The notes under the pieces are model-generated. The model saw nothing but the letters and a program-made list of their open reading frames with translations. It made no database searches and had not been told where the DNA came from. 64,000 nt of DNA from Onychomys torridus (taxonomy: Eukaryota; Chordata; Mammalia; Rodentia; Cricetidae). Numbering within the stretch: position 1 is the first letter of the stretch; each line of letters opens with the position of its first letter. Of the stretch, positions 1 to 12,080 are shown piece by piece. The position numbers and the translations under genes are program-made. The stretch spans positions 18,269,709 to 18,333,708 of the forward strand of contig NC_050466.1 in NCBI RefSeq assembly GCF_903995425.1. The letters run 5' to 3'.

Positions 1-112
1 GCAGCCCTAGATGTCCTGGAACTTGCTCTGTAGACCAGGCTGGCCTCAAACTCACAGAAATCAGCATGCCTCTGCCTACAAGACCTGGGATTCAAGGCAT
101 GCTCCAACACAG
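1..112 (-). repeat. B1 SINE, cut by the window edge
   Basis: The plus strand reads the complement of B1: the diagnostic tgtagaccaggctggcctc block at about 30, then the complement of the Pol III A-box half near 90-110. B1 is a 7SL-derived SINE copied by L1 machinery. The tail side lies outside the window, and the sequence is moderately diverged. Confidence 0.9.
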
Positions 113-1501
113 TGCAATGTGTTTGTTTTCTGTAGGTGTGGGAATTGACTGGGATTGGTCAGAAGAGAAGCATCAAAGATATGTGAGTGGGTTGTCCCTT
201 CTCACTTTTGTTCCCTGGCCAGGTTTTGGTTATTGTTTGTTCGTTTTGTTTTGTTTTTGTGTGCTCCTGATTGCCACACTCTTCCCCTGGACATAGCAAT
301 TGATTGTCTCTGAGAGCTGTTAATCACAGCCTGCTAAGGTTGGGAGGCTGATGCCTTGAAAGTGTGGCTTCCTTCAATGGTGTCTAGACTGAGCTGCTGC
401 AGAAGGCAGATCTCTGTTGGGGGTACTCCTGCTACTGGAAAATAACCCTTGGGGGTATGTTTTACTCCTAATAACCCCATCCAGCCAACCCATCTGCCAG
501 GGCCTGCTCTCTACCTGAGAGTTCTTCAGAGTTCTCTGCCTGTTTTAGTCAGGATATGGAGCAGGACTTCACGCTCAAAGGCAATGAGAGGTTCCTGATG
601 CTTCTTCACTGAAAGGAAAGGCAAATTCAGTCCTCATTCTGCTCTGGTACCCCTCTTTAATCTGCAGGGCCTACACCAGTTCTGTGACTTTTCCTTAGGA
701 GGTGTGATCAAACTACTATTGACCACTGATTCACCCATGGTAAACCAAATACATGATTCCACCCAGCGAGCCAGTCATTGTATTAGGGTTTTCAAACAGG
801 GACATATGTTTAAAGGGGCAGTGGTTACAAGAGCATGGGTCACTCAAAGGTTGCTGTATCATTAAAAGCCCCTCCACAGCATGAGTGACAGACAGCTCAT
901 GTTAGCTGTATCCCTGGAGCTCCTTGTTCAATTGCAGGTGCCTGGCCTTGGGAATTGCCTCTCCCCAGAATAATTCCCTTTACTTCTTTGACAACCCTTG
1001 GGAGGGCTCTTGTGAATGCTGCAACTATCCTGAATTTACTAAGTTTCCTAAGCCTTATGAGCCTCTGACTCCCCTCTCTTCAGGAAAGAATGTTTCAATT
1101 CAGAGGAAATATATAGCTACATAACTCGGGGATATGTTAAAGTCCAGACTCTCCCTGGTTCCCTGGACAAAATAAGAACTACTGGAAGACATGAACAAAG
1201 GCACTTTCCACCACACCAGCCCAGAAAATATCTAACTCTGAGCATGCAGATTGCATAGCTGGGCACCTCCAGACCCACAGTGGAAACTTGTTTGGGGTTT
1301 CTCTGTCTTAGTCCTCAAACTGCACAGACTCAGGTTTGTCAGTGTCACTGGATTCTACTGTGTGTTGATTTCCTACCCATGGGCATACCAAGGTAGAGAG
1401 GTACAGACTACCAAGCACACTAGTCAGCAGGCACCCACATACTCAGTCTTCACCCACTCCAAGACACTTGGCTGAACATATACACCAGGGCATGCTTCTG
1501 G
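113..1501. other. no gene recognised
   Basis: Mixed-composition sequence without repeat signatures I know. Open frames are short (under 80 codons) and show no domain. I see no exon with convincing splice sites. Confidence 0.5.
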
Positions 1502-1507
1502 GCCTTC

Positions 1508-1856
1508 TGTGGGTGGAGAGCTTTTCTCCAGGTCCCACTAAGCCCAGCAGTCTGGTAGCCCACTTACAAAATGAACACACTGATGCTTATATTATTTAAA
1601 CTGCTTGGCCATTAGTTCAGGCCTACCATTGTCTAGCTCTTACTCTTATATTTAGCCATTTCTATTAATCTATACTTTGCCACGTGGCTCATGGCTTACC
1701 TGTACCTTACATCTTGCTTGTCATGGCAACGGCTGGCAGCTCTCTCTGTCTCAGCCTTCCTGTTCCCAGAATTCTCTTTTCTGCTTGTCCCGCCTATACT
1801 TCTTGCCTGGTACTTGCCAATCATCATTTTATTTACACAAAGCAATATCCACAGCA
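1508..1856 (-). mobile_element. solo LTR, mys-like, R-U5 type B
   Basis: The minus strand runs from tgctgtggatatt to the terminal aca, 349 bp, with TG...CA ends. A perfect 6-bp target duplication gccttc flanks it at 1502-1507 and 1857-1862, so this is a clean solo LTR left by LTR-LTR recombination. Its first 200 bp match the LTRs at 18178, 55327 and 57776. Its second half matches only the 3' LTR of the provirus at 55327-58136 (shared stretch agctagacaatggtag). ERVK-like by the 6-bp duplication. Confidence 0.92.
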
Positions 1857-1862
1857 GCCTTC

Positions 1863-4800
1863 TTCTTGATGAAGCCTCCTTAGATATGAGCTGCTTGCAT
1901 CTCATCATCCCGCCAGCCCAGGGAATCCCAAGAATCAAGCAGACCCCATTATCTTTCTCAACCTTCCACAACAAGATGTCTCTTTAGGAAGGCACTTCCC
2001 AAGAAAATGACATTCCCCATGGACAGATGGGATTAGTTTTAAGTCTGACCTGAAGGGCAGAGTGGCATCCCAGGCATAAGAACAGCTCAAAATAGTCTGA
2101 ACTTACATGATCTAGTTAAGGTAGCTTATCTCTCCTAGGCACTGGACAGGTGTCTTAAAGTACCACTGAAGCAATATTACAATCCGTTGCACAGTCAGTA
2201 ATAGTAAGTGTAAGGTCTTTAAACTTAGGGTATTTGTACTTGTCTAATGTTCGTTTTCTAGGAGGGAAGCAAAGATGTTGGAAAATGGGGCCGTTTGGTG
2301 CTAAGCAGCAACTGCAGGATTCTCTCATACTGCCTAGGCAGCCTAGAATGAATGGACTATCAGAAAGACAGGAAGAGTTGCTTCATGCCATTTCAGCAGC
2401 CTTGAATGCTCAAAGGACACTGAGAGAAAACTATGAAAGGATCATAGGTGATTTCTGAAAGATCCCAGACCCCTGGGATTCTTTCGTCTGCGGGAGCCCC
2501 CCCCCCCCCCCCCGCCAGAAACCAAGATTCCCCCCCCCCCCCCCCGAAACCAAGATTCCAAACCAGCAGATGCAACACGCATGAGGAATGTATTCAGCAC
2601 TGGCACAAGTGGGATCTCTGTCTTGGTCAGTCAGAGAGCCCTGAGCAGTGGTTACAAGCATTTTTAAAGGCAGAAACTAGAAAATTAGCATAAGATACCA
2701 GGTGCCCCGGGTTTGGCCCAATTCAAAAAATCATCATATATTTCAGCAGTCATTTTGTTATGCGGGAAATTTTGTAACACTCATCATAAACTGGTTGGCT
2801 CAGGGGATATCTAGGGGGAGCAGTTACTCTTGAGGGGAGTTCGCATAGTTACAGGCTTATGATTGGCTGACATTTGACCTGGTTTGCTGGACTCACCAGA
2901 TGGTCCTTATCTTGGGTCCCATTTGGGTAATTTTTAAACAGAGACTTATTATTATTTTTTTAATCTATAATTACAGACCTTGTCCCAAGGCCGACGGCTG
3001 GACTCTGAAACTTTTTACTTATTTCCAGGGAGAGGATGGGTCAGTGTCTAACGAAAGCAAGTTTACAGAAGCAAAGTCAGCAATTTGCTATTGTAAAATA
3101 TATCTCTAATTTTTTCCCTCAATTTCCCTGGTTCCCGAAAATGCAGCCTCCACGAGGAATGCTTGAGACACATTGTGCTAGACTCTCCCATGCTATCAAC
3201 CTCAACAAACTATAAAAGATCTTGAAACTTTTCCCACTCAGCAAAGAGGGCAGAGAACTTCCCCAGGAGGCCTAGCAGAGCTGTGATTGCTGCTGAAGGG
3301 GAAAGGCTAGGGTTGGTCTAGGATAGGTGCTAAGAGATAAGAATGTAATTGTGCCAAATATTTCTTTTTGGATGATGTGAACAGGCTGCTTAGGCTGTTA
3401 GTGAGTCTACAGGAAGACAGTCTCTTGTTCTCTCCTGTGATGGTGCAGCGTTAATCCCAGTAGCAATTGATTTTCCTTCCCTACTCACAATTTCTATCTG
3501 GCTAGAGCAAAGAGACAACTCAACTTAGCAGCCAGTAACTTAGGAAAGCAGCCTTCCAGCATTCATTCCATGGCCAGCTGCTCCTACAGCCCAGCTGGAC
3601 AGAAGCAAAATCCCTGTTGAACTCCTCAATGTGTTAGTCCAGACACATGGCTGGACTGACAGAGAAAGACCAGCTGTACTCTAAACACCAATGCCTGAGT
3701 GGGAAATGATGCTAATTCCTGTCATTCCCATCTAAGAGATGCATAAACTGATGCATGGGTGCTATTTGAGACTGGAGAGGGCAGCCATACTCGTGAGTGC
3801 ACCTGCCCTTTGGGAGAACCTTTTGAGACTCCATGTGTAGACTTTACTTGGTCCATACACTTAGATTGTTGAGACATTTCCTTCCCATCTCCCAGCCTCA
3901 GAAGGTGACCCTGTTTCCTTCTAGTTACCCTGGTCCCAGAGTTGGGAAACTTAATAGGAACTGAAGAGTTGTGTGAACTGCCATGAGGCTGTGCTCAGTG
4001 AACAGGCAGAGGCCCCCCAGCTCAGAGGACAGAAGAGATTGGCTGTGGAGACTCAGATCACATTGCCAGCAGCATCCCTGACCAACACCAGGCAGATAAC
4101 CCAAGGACCAGGGATCACCTCCCCCTGGCTGGACTGCTGTGCCTGCACATGAGTGGTCGTGGGATCTGAGGTTCCAGAGACTGGGGAACAGTGTGTAGTC
4201 ACACTCTGATAATCCCCCTAGCTTCCACCATGGAAAAGCTGCCTGGCCCTGGGTTTATAAGCAGTCACAAGGCTTAAAGTCAGCCTCTGTGCTCACCCAC
4301 TGACACAGTAGCCTGCTGTTTCCATACCCGGAATTCTCAGTAACAGTTATGTATCCAAGTCTTCACAAGGAAACTATACAGCAATGTTGGAGTGCTAAAG
4401 ACTGCCGAAATGAAGCCTGAGAAAAGCCCTCCTACCAGGCCTTAGACTCCACACTCTGAAAGGCAGATGGCTGCCTCAGCCTGGCTAAGGCTGTGGCCTT
4501 TGTCCTTTCTGACAGCCATGGATTGCCTTAGGGACCATGAGCACAGTGGATTCATATTGCTAGGTTGCTCAGGATGGGGTTTGGTCTTCTGGGGGCTGCT
4601 CCAGCAGGCATTGCTGAGGGACAGGCACCCTAAGCTGACAATCCCTGCAGCTGTCCATGGTGGGAGATGGACCAGTGATTAGGACATCCTTTAGGTGCAT
4701 GGAGCAGGGGTTCCTGGTCCACTATACTGGGCTCCCAGGAAAACACATACAGCCTACAGCAAGTTACTGCAAGACAGAAATGGAGTTCTCCCTCCAACTA

Positions 4801-5407
4801 CAGGCTGTCTCCAGCATGCTGAAGGTACTACAAACTTCTGACCCCTTTGGAATGGGTGCAAGATTATCTGCCCTTGGTGACAACATCTTTAATGTCCCAT
4901 ATGCAAAATGAGGGTAAATCTCTAATTTCTGGGTCTGAAGAATAGAAACATATAGGGTCCATTGCTCTGCCCAGTACTAGGGTCCTGTCCAGTCCCAGCA
5001 ACAACGCCTAAAACCCCCCATGCTATAGGTGGGCAAAGTTAAAGAGAGAAGTAAAATTACCTAAAGTCACCCAACAAGCTGAAAGAAAATGTAGCAAGAC
5101 AAAGGCTCTTTCTAAATACACAGAAGAGGTCTAATGGGCAAAGCCAGCTAGACCAGCCTGAATCTTGGTACTTCAGTATCCGCACTCATCACATTGCAGG
5201 TTGAAGTGGCAGAGGATAGTCTATTGAGGTTTTGTGATCTTATACTTCCCTCTGTGCCAATAGCATCCAGATCGAATACAGCCAGGTCAGCACTACTCCA
5301 TTTGGATATAGCTGTTTTGACACAATAGATTTTATTGCTATGTAAAATTGAACAAAGGATGGGATTTTTTAATGTGGAAAATATAGGGGGTTAAGAAAGA
5401 AATGAAA
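1863..5407. other. no gene recognised; poly-C tracts and a short ORF remnant
   Basis: Largely unique-looking sequence. From about 2345 to 2693 two short frames, joined only across a stop and the poly-C tracts, read like a decayed coding stretch (residues such as SERQEELLHAI, then HWHKWDLCLG, then EQWLQAFLKAE). I do not recognise the family. It could be a fragment of a retrocopy or of a gag-like gene. About 2760-3120 has LTR-like composition, but I could not find ends or a target duplication. Confidence 0.4.
2497..2559. repeat. duplicated poly-C tract
   Basis: Two C runs of 17 (2497-2513) and 16 (2530-2545), each followed by the same short sequence gaaaccaagatt. This is a tandem duplication of a roughly 33-bp unit containing a homopolymer. 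Lengths of such runs are often wrong in assemblies. Confidence 0.9.
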
Positions 5408-5571
5408 GGCTGAGCATGATGGTGTATGTCTTTAATTCCAGCAGTCCAAAGGCAGAGGCACACAGATCTCTGAGTTAGAGGTCAACCTGGTGTACAGAGT
5501 GAGTTCCAGGACATCCAGGGCTACTACTCAGAGAAACCCTGTCTTGAAAAACAAAAAGAAAACAAAACAAA
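5408..5571 (+). repeat. B1 SINE
   Basis: Sense B1: starts ggctgagcatgatggtg, has the degenerate A-box region, the cctggtgtacagagtgagtt block and an A-rich tail aaacaaaaagaaaacaaaac. Full length but diverged. Confidence 0.92.
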
Positions 5572-5586
5572 GTCAAGAAAGAAATG

Positions 5587-6167
5587 TGTGGTGGGTATTG
5601 TGTTCCCTGAAATATTGTGTGTTCCCCGAAATAAACATATCTGGGGTCAGAGAGCAGACAGCCACTAGAACAAAGCCAAAAATGGTGGCTAGAAAATGGG
5701 AAGAGTAAGCCATAGCAGAAGCTGGGTGGTGGTGATGCACTCCTTTAATCCCAGCACTTGGGATGCACAGCCAGGTGGATCTCTATGTGTTCGAGGCCAC
5801 TTTAGAAACAGCTAAGCATGGTGACCCACACCTTTAATCCCAGAAACCCAGCCTTTAATCCCAGGGAGTGATGCAGAAAGTAGAAAGATATATAAGACGT
5901 GAAAACCAGGCACCAGAGTTAGTTAAGCATTTAGTTAATTAAGCATTCGGCTGGTTTAGCATTCATGCTTTGGAGCAGTACAGTTCGGCTGAGAGCCATT
6001 GGGATGAGGACTCAGAAGCTTCCAGCCTGAGGAAACAGGATCACCTGAGGAACTAGCAAGGTGAGGAAACTGTGGCTTTTTCTGCTTCTCTGATCTTCCA
6101 GAATTCACCCCAATAACTGGCCTCAGGTTTGATTTCATTAATAAGACCTTTTAAGATTCCTGTTACA
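5587..6167 (+). mobile_element. solo LTR with embedded SINE-like segment
   Basis: A 581-bp element beginning tgtggtgggt and ending ctgttaca, flanked by a perfect 6-bp target duplication gaaatg at 5581-5586 and 6168-6173. It sits directly behind the tail of the B1 at 5408. Inside, at about 5722-5800, is a B1-like stretch containing tttaatcccagcac, and the tttaatccca core recurs twice more at about 5833 and 5852. A TATA-like atatataag lies at about 5890. The duplication length suggests an ERVK-type integrase. The embedded SINE looks like a fixed part of this LTR family rather than a later insertion, because it has no duplication of its own. Confidence 0.85.
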
Positions 6168-6173
6168 GAAATG

Positions 6174-6650
6174 CAAAAGAAATATGAGATGTGAAAGTAA
6201 AATTTCATCCTGTAAGTTTTAATCAACATTATTTCACCTTCTATATAGAGTGGTTTTGATATATTAGCAAGTCTGTTGATTCAGACACAGCACAACCTTT
6301 TAATCATTCATTAACAGAGCAGACTGATTCTCCTCACATGCAAGGAGAATCATGACGTGACCTGATCATTACAGGAAGGGGCTGAATGGGAGTGGAGGTG
6401 GGACAATGTGCAGGAAAAGAAAAATCATTAGCTAATCAACAAAGCCAGCAACTGGGTGTCACTACATCAGCTGTCCCCGGGAGACCCTATCTCCATCCTT
6501 CTTCCTCAGATGTCTTGCAGTGAGGATTTCTCATGTTTATAAAGCAAAACTCAGGGTTGTAAAAGCAGCTTGCTGGTCTCTTTACCCCAAGCTGCTTCTT
6601 CAGATTCTGTTTATTTTTATTTTTTATTTATTTTACTTTATTTCATTTCA
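6174..6650. other. no gene recognised
   Basis: AT-rich, no open frame of note, no repeat identified. Confidence 0.5.
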
Positions 6651-6789
6651 TTTTTTTTTTTGAGACAGGGTTTCTCTGTGTACTTCCAGTGGCTGTCCTT
6701 GATCTTGCTCTGTAGACCAGGCTGGCCTCGAACTCACAGAGATCTGCCTGGCTCTTCCTCCCAAGTGCTGGGATTAAAGGTGTGTGCAC
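6651..6789 (-). repeat. B1 SINE
   Basis: The T-run followed by gagacagggtttctctgtgt is the complement of the B1 tail, then tgtagaccaggctggcctcg and ttgggattaaagg-type A-box complement. Complete, lightly diverged. Confidence 0.95.
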
Positions 6790-7154
6790 GGACAGATCCT
6801 GTTTCTGTCTCAGAAGAAAAATCAAACTGACCCCCAGAGAGTCCTTCATGGGTGAAGACTGGTACATCTTGAACTGTCAAGTTTCTGATTTTTTTCTTTT
6901 GCTTCCTTGGATAACGCTTTGAAATCCAGGAAGCACAATATGATCCAGGTGAGAAGGAATGAAATGATGAAGCACACATCTAATGTCTCATGAGAGGAAA
7001 GCTTTTAGAGGATCTGCTTTGCTAATAAAAAGACACTGGTCCCTGCTGTCATCAGTCTCCAGCCCACCCAGGGTATAGTGTGCACACAGCATAAACAAGA
7101 CCATTGGAAAAGTGTGAAAAGAATATATGATGCAGACCTGGTATGATGGGTCAG
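6790..7154. other. no gene recognised
   Basis: Short unassigned spacer between SINEs. Confidence 0.5.
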
Positions 7155-7370
7155 TGAGGGAGACAGCTGAGTCAGTAAAGTGGTTACCATGGGTGTAGGA
7201 AGACCTGAGTTCAGATGCCTGGCACTTACTTAAAAGCCAAGCATAATGGTACCAGATTCAAATCCCAATGCTGGAGGATCAGAGACAGATGCCTGGAACT
7301 CACTGGCCAGCTATTTTAGCCTATCGGTGAGCTCCAGGTTCAGTGACGAACACTGTCTAAAAAATTAAGG
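7155..7370 (+). repeat. B4-like composite SINE
   Basis: A tRNA/ID-like head (gagtcagtaaagtggttacc, then gacctgagttcagat) is followed by a B1-derived body and a tail resembling cactgtctaaaaaa. This order matches the B4 (ID plus B1) architecture. Old and diverged. Confidence 0.7.
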
Positions 7371-7545
7371 TTGGCCAGGTATGGAGGCACATGCCTTTGA
7401 TCCCAGAGACAGAACTCTATGTGTTCAAGGCTAGCCCGGCCTACATAGTGAGTACCAGCCTGGCCAAAGCTATATAATGAGACCCTGTCTCAAAACAAAC
7501 AAACAAACAAAAAAACCCCAAAAAAACAAAACCAAAAACGAAAAA
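7371..7545 (+). repeat. B1-like SINE with A-rich tail
   Basis: Starts ggccaggtatggaggcac, contains catgcctttgatcccag and cctggccaaagc, and ends in an aaacaaacaaac tail. It directly abuts the preceding B4-like copy. Confidence 0.8.
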
Positions 7546-7648
7546 CTCAAAGAGGTGGAAAAGCCATTAAAGAAGATTCTGACCTCCTCATGTGCAGACA
7601 CACAAGTCCATGCATATCCACACGCATAAATGAACATGTACACACATG

Positions 7649-7651
<3 letters not shown>

Positions 7652-7702
<51 letters not shown>
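7652..7702. repeat. (CA)n microsatellite
   Basis: About 25 uninterrupted CA dinucleotides. Confidence 0.98.
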
Positions 7703-7705
<3 letters not shown>

Positions 7706-7944
7706 GTAGCTGTCATACTCCATTACTTCCTTCTCTAGCATGTTTTCATTGTCTCTGTTCATGTTGAGCTCTATTATCCACTATAAACTTACAAATAGAA
7801 GGTTAAAGGTGACAACCAAATACAAAGCCCTCTGTCATCTTAGCGCTTCCCTCCAGTTCAGCTGAGTCAGCCTCACATTGGGTCTAGAGGCCTCCTTCCT
7901 GGTTACCAGTTGCACACTGCCCTCTGCTGTAAGATGAAGGCATT

Positions 7945-8265
7945 CTAGTTCCTTTCTGTTTGCTGTGATATAACACTCAGACCAAAAGCAGCTAATGGGT
8001 TGGTTATATAGTTCATCACTGAGATAAGTCGGGGCTGGAAGTCAACCAGAAACTTGAAGCAGACACCATGGAGGAATGTTACTTGTGGGCTCGCTTGCCA
8101 GCTTTTTTATACATCTCAGAAACACCTGCCCAGAGGTGGTACCACTCCCCGAGGGCTGAGCCTGCCTCTGTCAATTAACAATCAAGGCAATCCCCTACAA
8201 ACAGGGCCACAGGCCAATGTAATCTAAACAGTTCCTCAATGGAGGCTTTCCTCTCATATGACAGG
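7945..8265. repeat. unassigned rodent interspersed repeat
   Basis: The stretch containing gctgtgatataacactcagaccaaaagcagct, then ttcatcactgagataagtc and gctcgcttgcc, has the look of a very common rodent repeat that also appears at 29220 and 62605. I could not decide whether it is LTR- or LINE-derived. Confidence 0.6.
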
Positions 8266-8584
8266 CACACAGTGGCTCAGTGACAACGCTAACTGGTTCT
8301 TTATAGTCACCAACTCTTGCAATCTTTCCAGCCCACTCTGCAATGAACCCAGAACCTTGAGGAGAAGTGGACATGAAGTCTCACGCTTAGCTAAGGAGTT
8401 GTTGGCAGGTGATAGCTACTAGAAAAGGGAGAATTAGTTTTATTTAAGGATGTGGACTCCAGCATGTTGACCACCCTCCATTGAAAGCCACACATCCAAG
8501 AGTGTATGGGCAGCACTGGCTGTCCCCGATGGCTTGAAAAGAAAAAGTAGACATAACATTGTGCAGGTACGGAAAGGGAGTGGA
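8266..8584. other. no gene recognised
   Basis: Unassigned spacer. Confidence 0.5.
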
Positions 8585-8790
8585 TCCAGGAGAGCTAGCT
8601 CAGCATTTATGAGTATTTGCTCTTCTTGCAGAAGACACGAGTTTGATTCCCAGCCCCACCTGGTGACTCACAACCATTTGTAACTCCAGTTCCCCAGGAT
8701 CCAAGTCCCTCTTCTGACCTCTGCAGGCACCAGACATGGCACATATGAACATGCCAGTGAAACATCTATACACATGAAGTAAAAAGAATG
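8585..8790 (+). repeat. B2/B3-type SINE
   Basis: tRNA-derived head (gagagctagctcagcattta, gcagaagacacgagtttgat), then the B2 body with actcacaaccatttgtaactc and cctcttctgacctctgcagg, ending in an A-rich tail. Confidence 0.85.
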
Positions 8791-10020
8791 AGTAAATATT
8801 TCAAGAGACTATAATATCTCATGCTAAGGTTTGGAGTGTTACGGGACTTGCTTAACATGCAGGAGGTCTTAGGTTCAATCCACAGTAACACAAAATGACA
8901 TCACAGAATATTAACTGTAGAAGAACAGAGACCATGTAATTAATTCTTGGAGCTCCGTGTATTGTGGTAACCTGAAGGAAGAGCTGAAGGAAGAGATATG
9001 GTGGTAACTTTCCCATCGCAGGGCAGCACTAAAGAAACTGCACTGCCTAATGGAGTTTAGAATCACAATGGAATGTAGAGTTTAATGTTTTTTTTGCCTA
9101 CTATGGTATTCAGCATAGAAAACCAAGAGGAATTCTTCCTTCCCTGATCAAAGGTTTGATTTAGGAATAGAAGGGTGACTGGACTGGAGTGACCTACCTG
9201 GTCCTTGGAAGTTACTAGAGCAGCTATCTTGGAAACACTATTGGCTGCTGAGGACCAGACACAGTAGCTGTTAGCCAATGGTTCCTGGTGCTCAGGGATC
9301 AGCAGCTGCACAATATCAGGAACCTGGCCTCATTCACTAGAAGACCAAGCTGATTGTGTGAGGTGAGTGGAGGGTTGTGCTAAGCAGCTCAGTGTAGGGG
9401 TGATCATGTGCTGCTAGAACTTTATACCTCCTAGACAGTAGCATACCAGCTCCCCTATGAGTTGCACAAGTTCAGGGATCCTGGACACAGCCCCATGCTA
9501 TGTGGCTACCAAAGCCCTCAGAAGAGAACTGAACCTGGATTTCCTCAGCCCTGTGTGCCATGTGCCAGGAGCTATTCCAGAAGGAGCCTAGGCTACAAGT
9601 CTTGATCAGCAACATAGTCATCTTCTAGGACTCGTACATGCACACTGAAGATGGCCATGACATGGTTTTGTGATTTTTGAGTAATTCAATCTTTTTTTTT
9701 CCCCACCAGATAATAAGTTTACAGTTCTCAGAGTTGGCTGTTAATAGAACACCCTGGTAACATATATGTTAATTTTGGATAAAAGTGTCCCTGGCTGGCC
9801 ACACTTGTCAATTTGTTGTCATGAGCCTATATCAAAGGGTCCACTGGAAAGGTATGAAGGCTTTCATCTCTTCCATCTGTTGAGATGGAGTAGACAGTGT
9901 GCTGTGAAAGGGATTTAGGCGGTTGTACAAAGAAAGCATGACTGTCCAATACTATGGAGTATCGGGGACTATGGAGGTCCAGCCTCTTGATAGTCCCCTC
10001 CCAGGGTCTGGGAAGAATCT
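8791..10020. other. no gene recognised
   Basis: No domain, repeat or paired splice sites recognised; the open frames look random. Confidence 0.45.
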
Positions 10021-10920
10021 ACAACCAGCTGATAATTAATCTTGGATGAAAAGAAATGAATATATGTATACAAAACTCCTTAGTTCATACACTTTATTAT
10101 TTGTGATAGTTTTCTCTCTACACAGCCTCTATTCTGCTCTCACGTCTACCTCCTTTCTTGCCTTATTTCTCTCTATATTTAACTACTGTTCCCTCTATCT
10201 TAATTCCTTCATCTTGTTCTGTACCTTCTAGGTTCTCATCCATCTAGTTCTTTCCCCTATCAGCTCCTCTCCAATCTCCTTCTCTCTCATCTGGCTCTTC
10301 CTCATCTTGTTCTTCCCCATCTGGCTCTTCCTCATCTTTTATCTCGTTCCTCTAGTACTCTCTTCTAGCCCTTCAATCTAGTTCTTACCCATCTCAGTTT
10401 GTTCCTCTCAAGTTCTTACCCATCTAGTTCTTCCATTCTCTTTTCTCTTCTCCCTCCCATGCCCTGGAAGTCCCGGTATAAGGGAGGTCCCTGCTAAATT
10501 GTGTAAACCTATTTCTTAATGTCCACCTGACCTAGGCGGTGTCCCCTTGTGGAATTTACCTTAAGTCAGGAGACTTGTATGTGGGCTGCTATCACTGTTA
10601 GTCCTTGAAAGTTGGGTGCCCACCTGGGTGGTATCTCCTATAGTCCTTGAAAATGGATAAGGAAGATATCTGATTCCAGAGAAAGCCTTTCCTGAGGCTG
10701 TTCTCCAAATACCTGGAACGTGTATGTCCAGAGAGTGATCATTCCACACTGTTAGCCCTTCTTGGGGAAATGTCGATTGGGAAAAATATGAAGGCACACA
10801 TGATTTTCATAACAGAAGACAGCTGATATATATATAACAAGCCACGTAACACCAAAACCACCTTGGGATTTGGCTTCCTCTGGAGGAATTCCCTGATTCC
10901 TCCAGGTAGCGACTTTGTCA
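10021..10920. other. pyrimidine-rich block, possible ERV remnant
   Basis: About 10100-10460 is strongly C/T-rich with a degenerate repeat of catctggctcttcctcatc (near 10288 and 10318) and ctagttctt. The following sequence contains two related copies of tagtccttgaaa (about 10598 and 10631). Such pyrimidine leaders occur in some rodent ERV internal regions, but I found no LTR, primer site or pol motif, so the origin is open. Confidence 0.35.
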
Positions 10921-12080
10921 TAACTGGCTGAGTTCTTATGATATATTCCTACGGCCCGCAGCAGTGGAGCACACTGGAGGAAGAGAATCCTCGCACATCA
11001 GTGAAGTGATCCTCCCTGCTTGTGTATAATGGAACAACCATGATTCAAATATTTGCCATTCGGGGTAAGCAGGCAAGTGATAAATGAAGGAAACAAGAGC
11101 GAGTGATGTGGAAAAGACAATGCTTCCTGCAACTCAATCTTGCTGGAGGAATGCAAGAGCAAATCTGAATGATTTCTCAGGATCTCAAAATGGGTGGGAG
11201 GGAGAAATGCTTTATAAATCCTTCCCATCATTAAATGCTAGCAGCTACTTGAGACATTTTATGGAGAGTGTGCTGACATGAGAAAGACACCTGGAGACCA
11301 CTCGGAGGGCAGCTGCCCATGGATACCTTGTTTCTGAGAAGCTGGCAACTCCTCTTGGGCAGCAGAATGCCACAGAGAGCCGTTTCAAAGCTGGCACTCC
11401 CAGAGGACCACTTGTTGCCCATTGTATCCTTGTCATATGTCTTGATCCAGTACATGCTCTGCCCTCCAATTGCACTCCTGCCTGTGAGTCCTCAAATTTC
11501 ATCCTTTATCCTCTTTGGCCAGCTCTGGTCTCCTAACCCTGGTGGCCACTGAGCACTGCCACATCCAGTAACAACAAGGAGCATTCAGAGTGACAACTGA
11601 GGTCTTAGGGCCCCAGCTGACTTAAAAATCCCTTTCTGACTCACTTTGCCTTCTATTTACTTGACAAACAAGTAGCTTGTCTTAAGAAAATTACCCCAAA
11701 AGACAAAATAACAGGCCAGAGAGATCTAAGAACCCCAAAGAAGCAAAGGATACTTCATGATAGCAATGATTTTTGTGATCAAGATGAATTTATTTTTGAA
11801 TTGTACATTTCCTTTAATCTCCTGGTTTTTCTCTTTCTCTTCTCTTAAAATTCTCTTAGAAATTTAACTTTTAATATTTAATTTTTTGAACATATATAGA
11901 AAATTTCTGTATCTTTTGTTTTTTTTTTTCTGTGCACATGCATCCTGTTGCTATGGGAACATGAACCATTCCAGGAAGTAATTCACCCAGGTACTGAGAG
12001 AACACTGAAAAAATTCTTTAGCCATGAGACTAAGACACTTGCTAGGACTTAAGGGGCACAGGCCCAAAGAAAAACCATTC
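10921..12080. other. no gene recognised
   Basis: No identifiable exon or repeat; A/T-rich toward 11800. Confidence 0.45.

Noticed and set aside
2760..3120. LTR
   Set aside because: LTR-like composition but no TG/CA ends or duplication identifiable.
7470..7762. Cys-Val repeat frames over the CA tract
   Set aside because: Microsatellite translation, not a protein.
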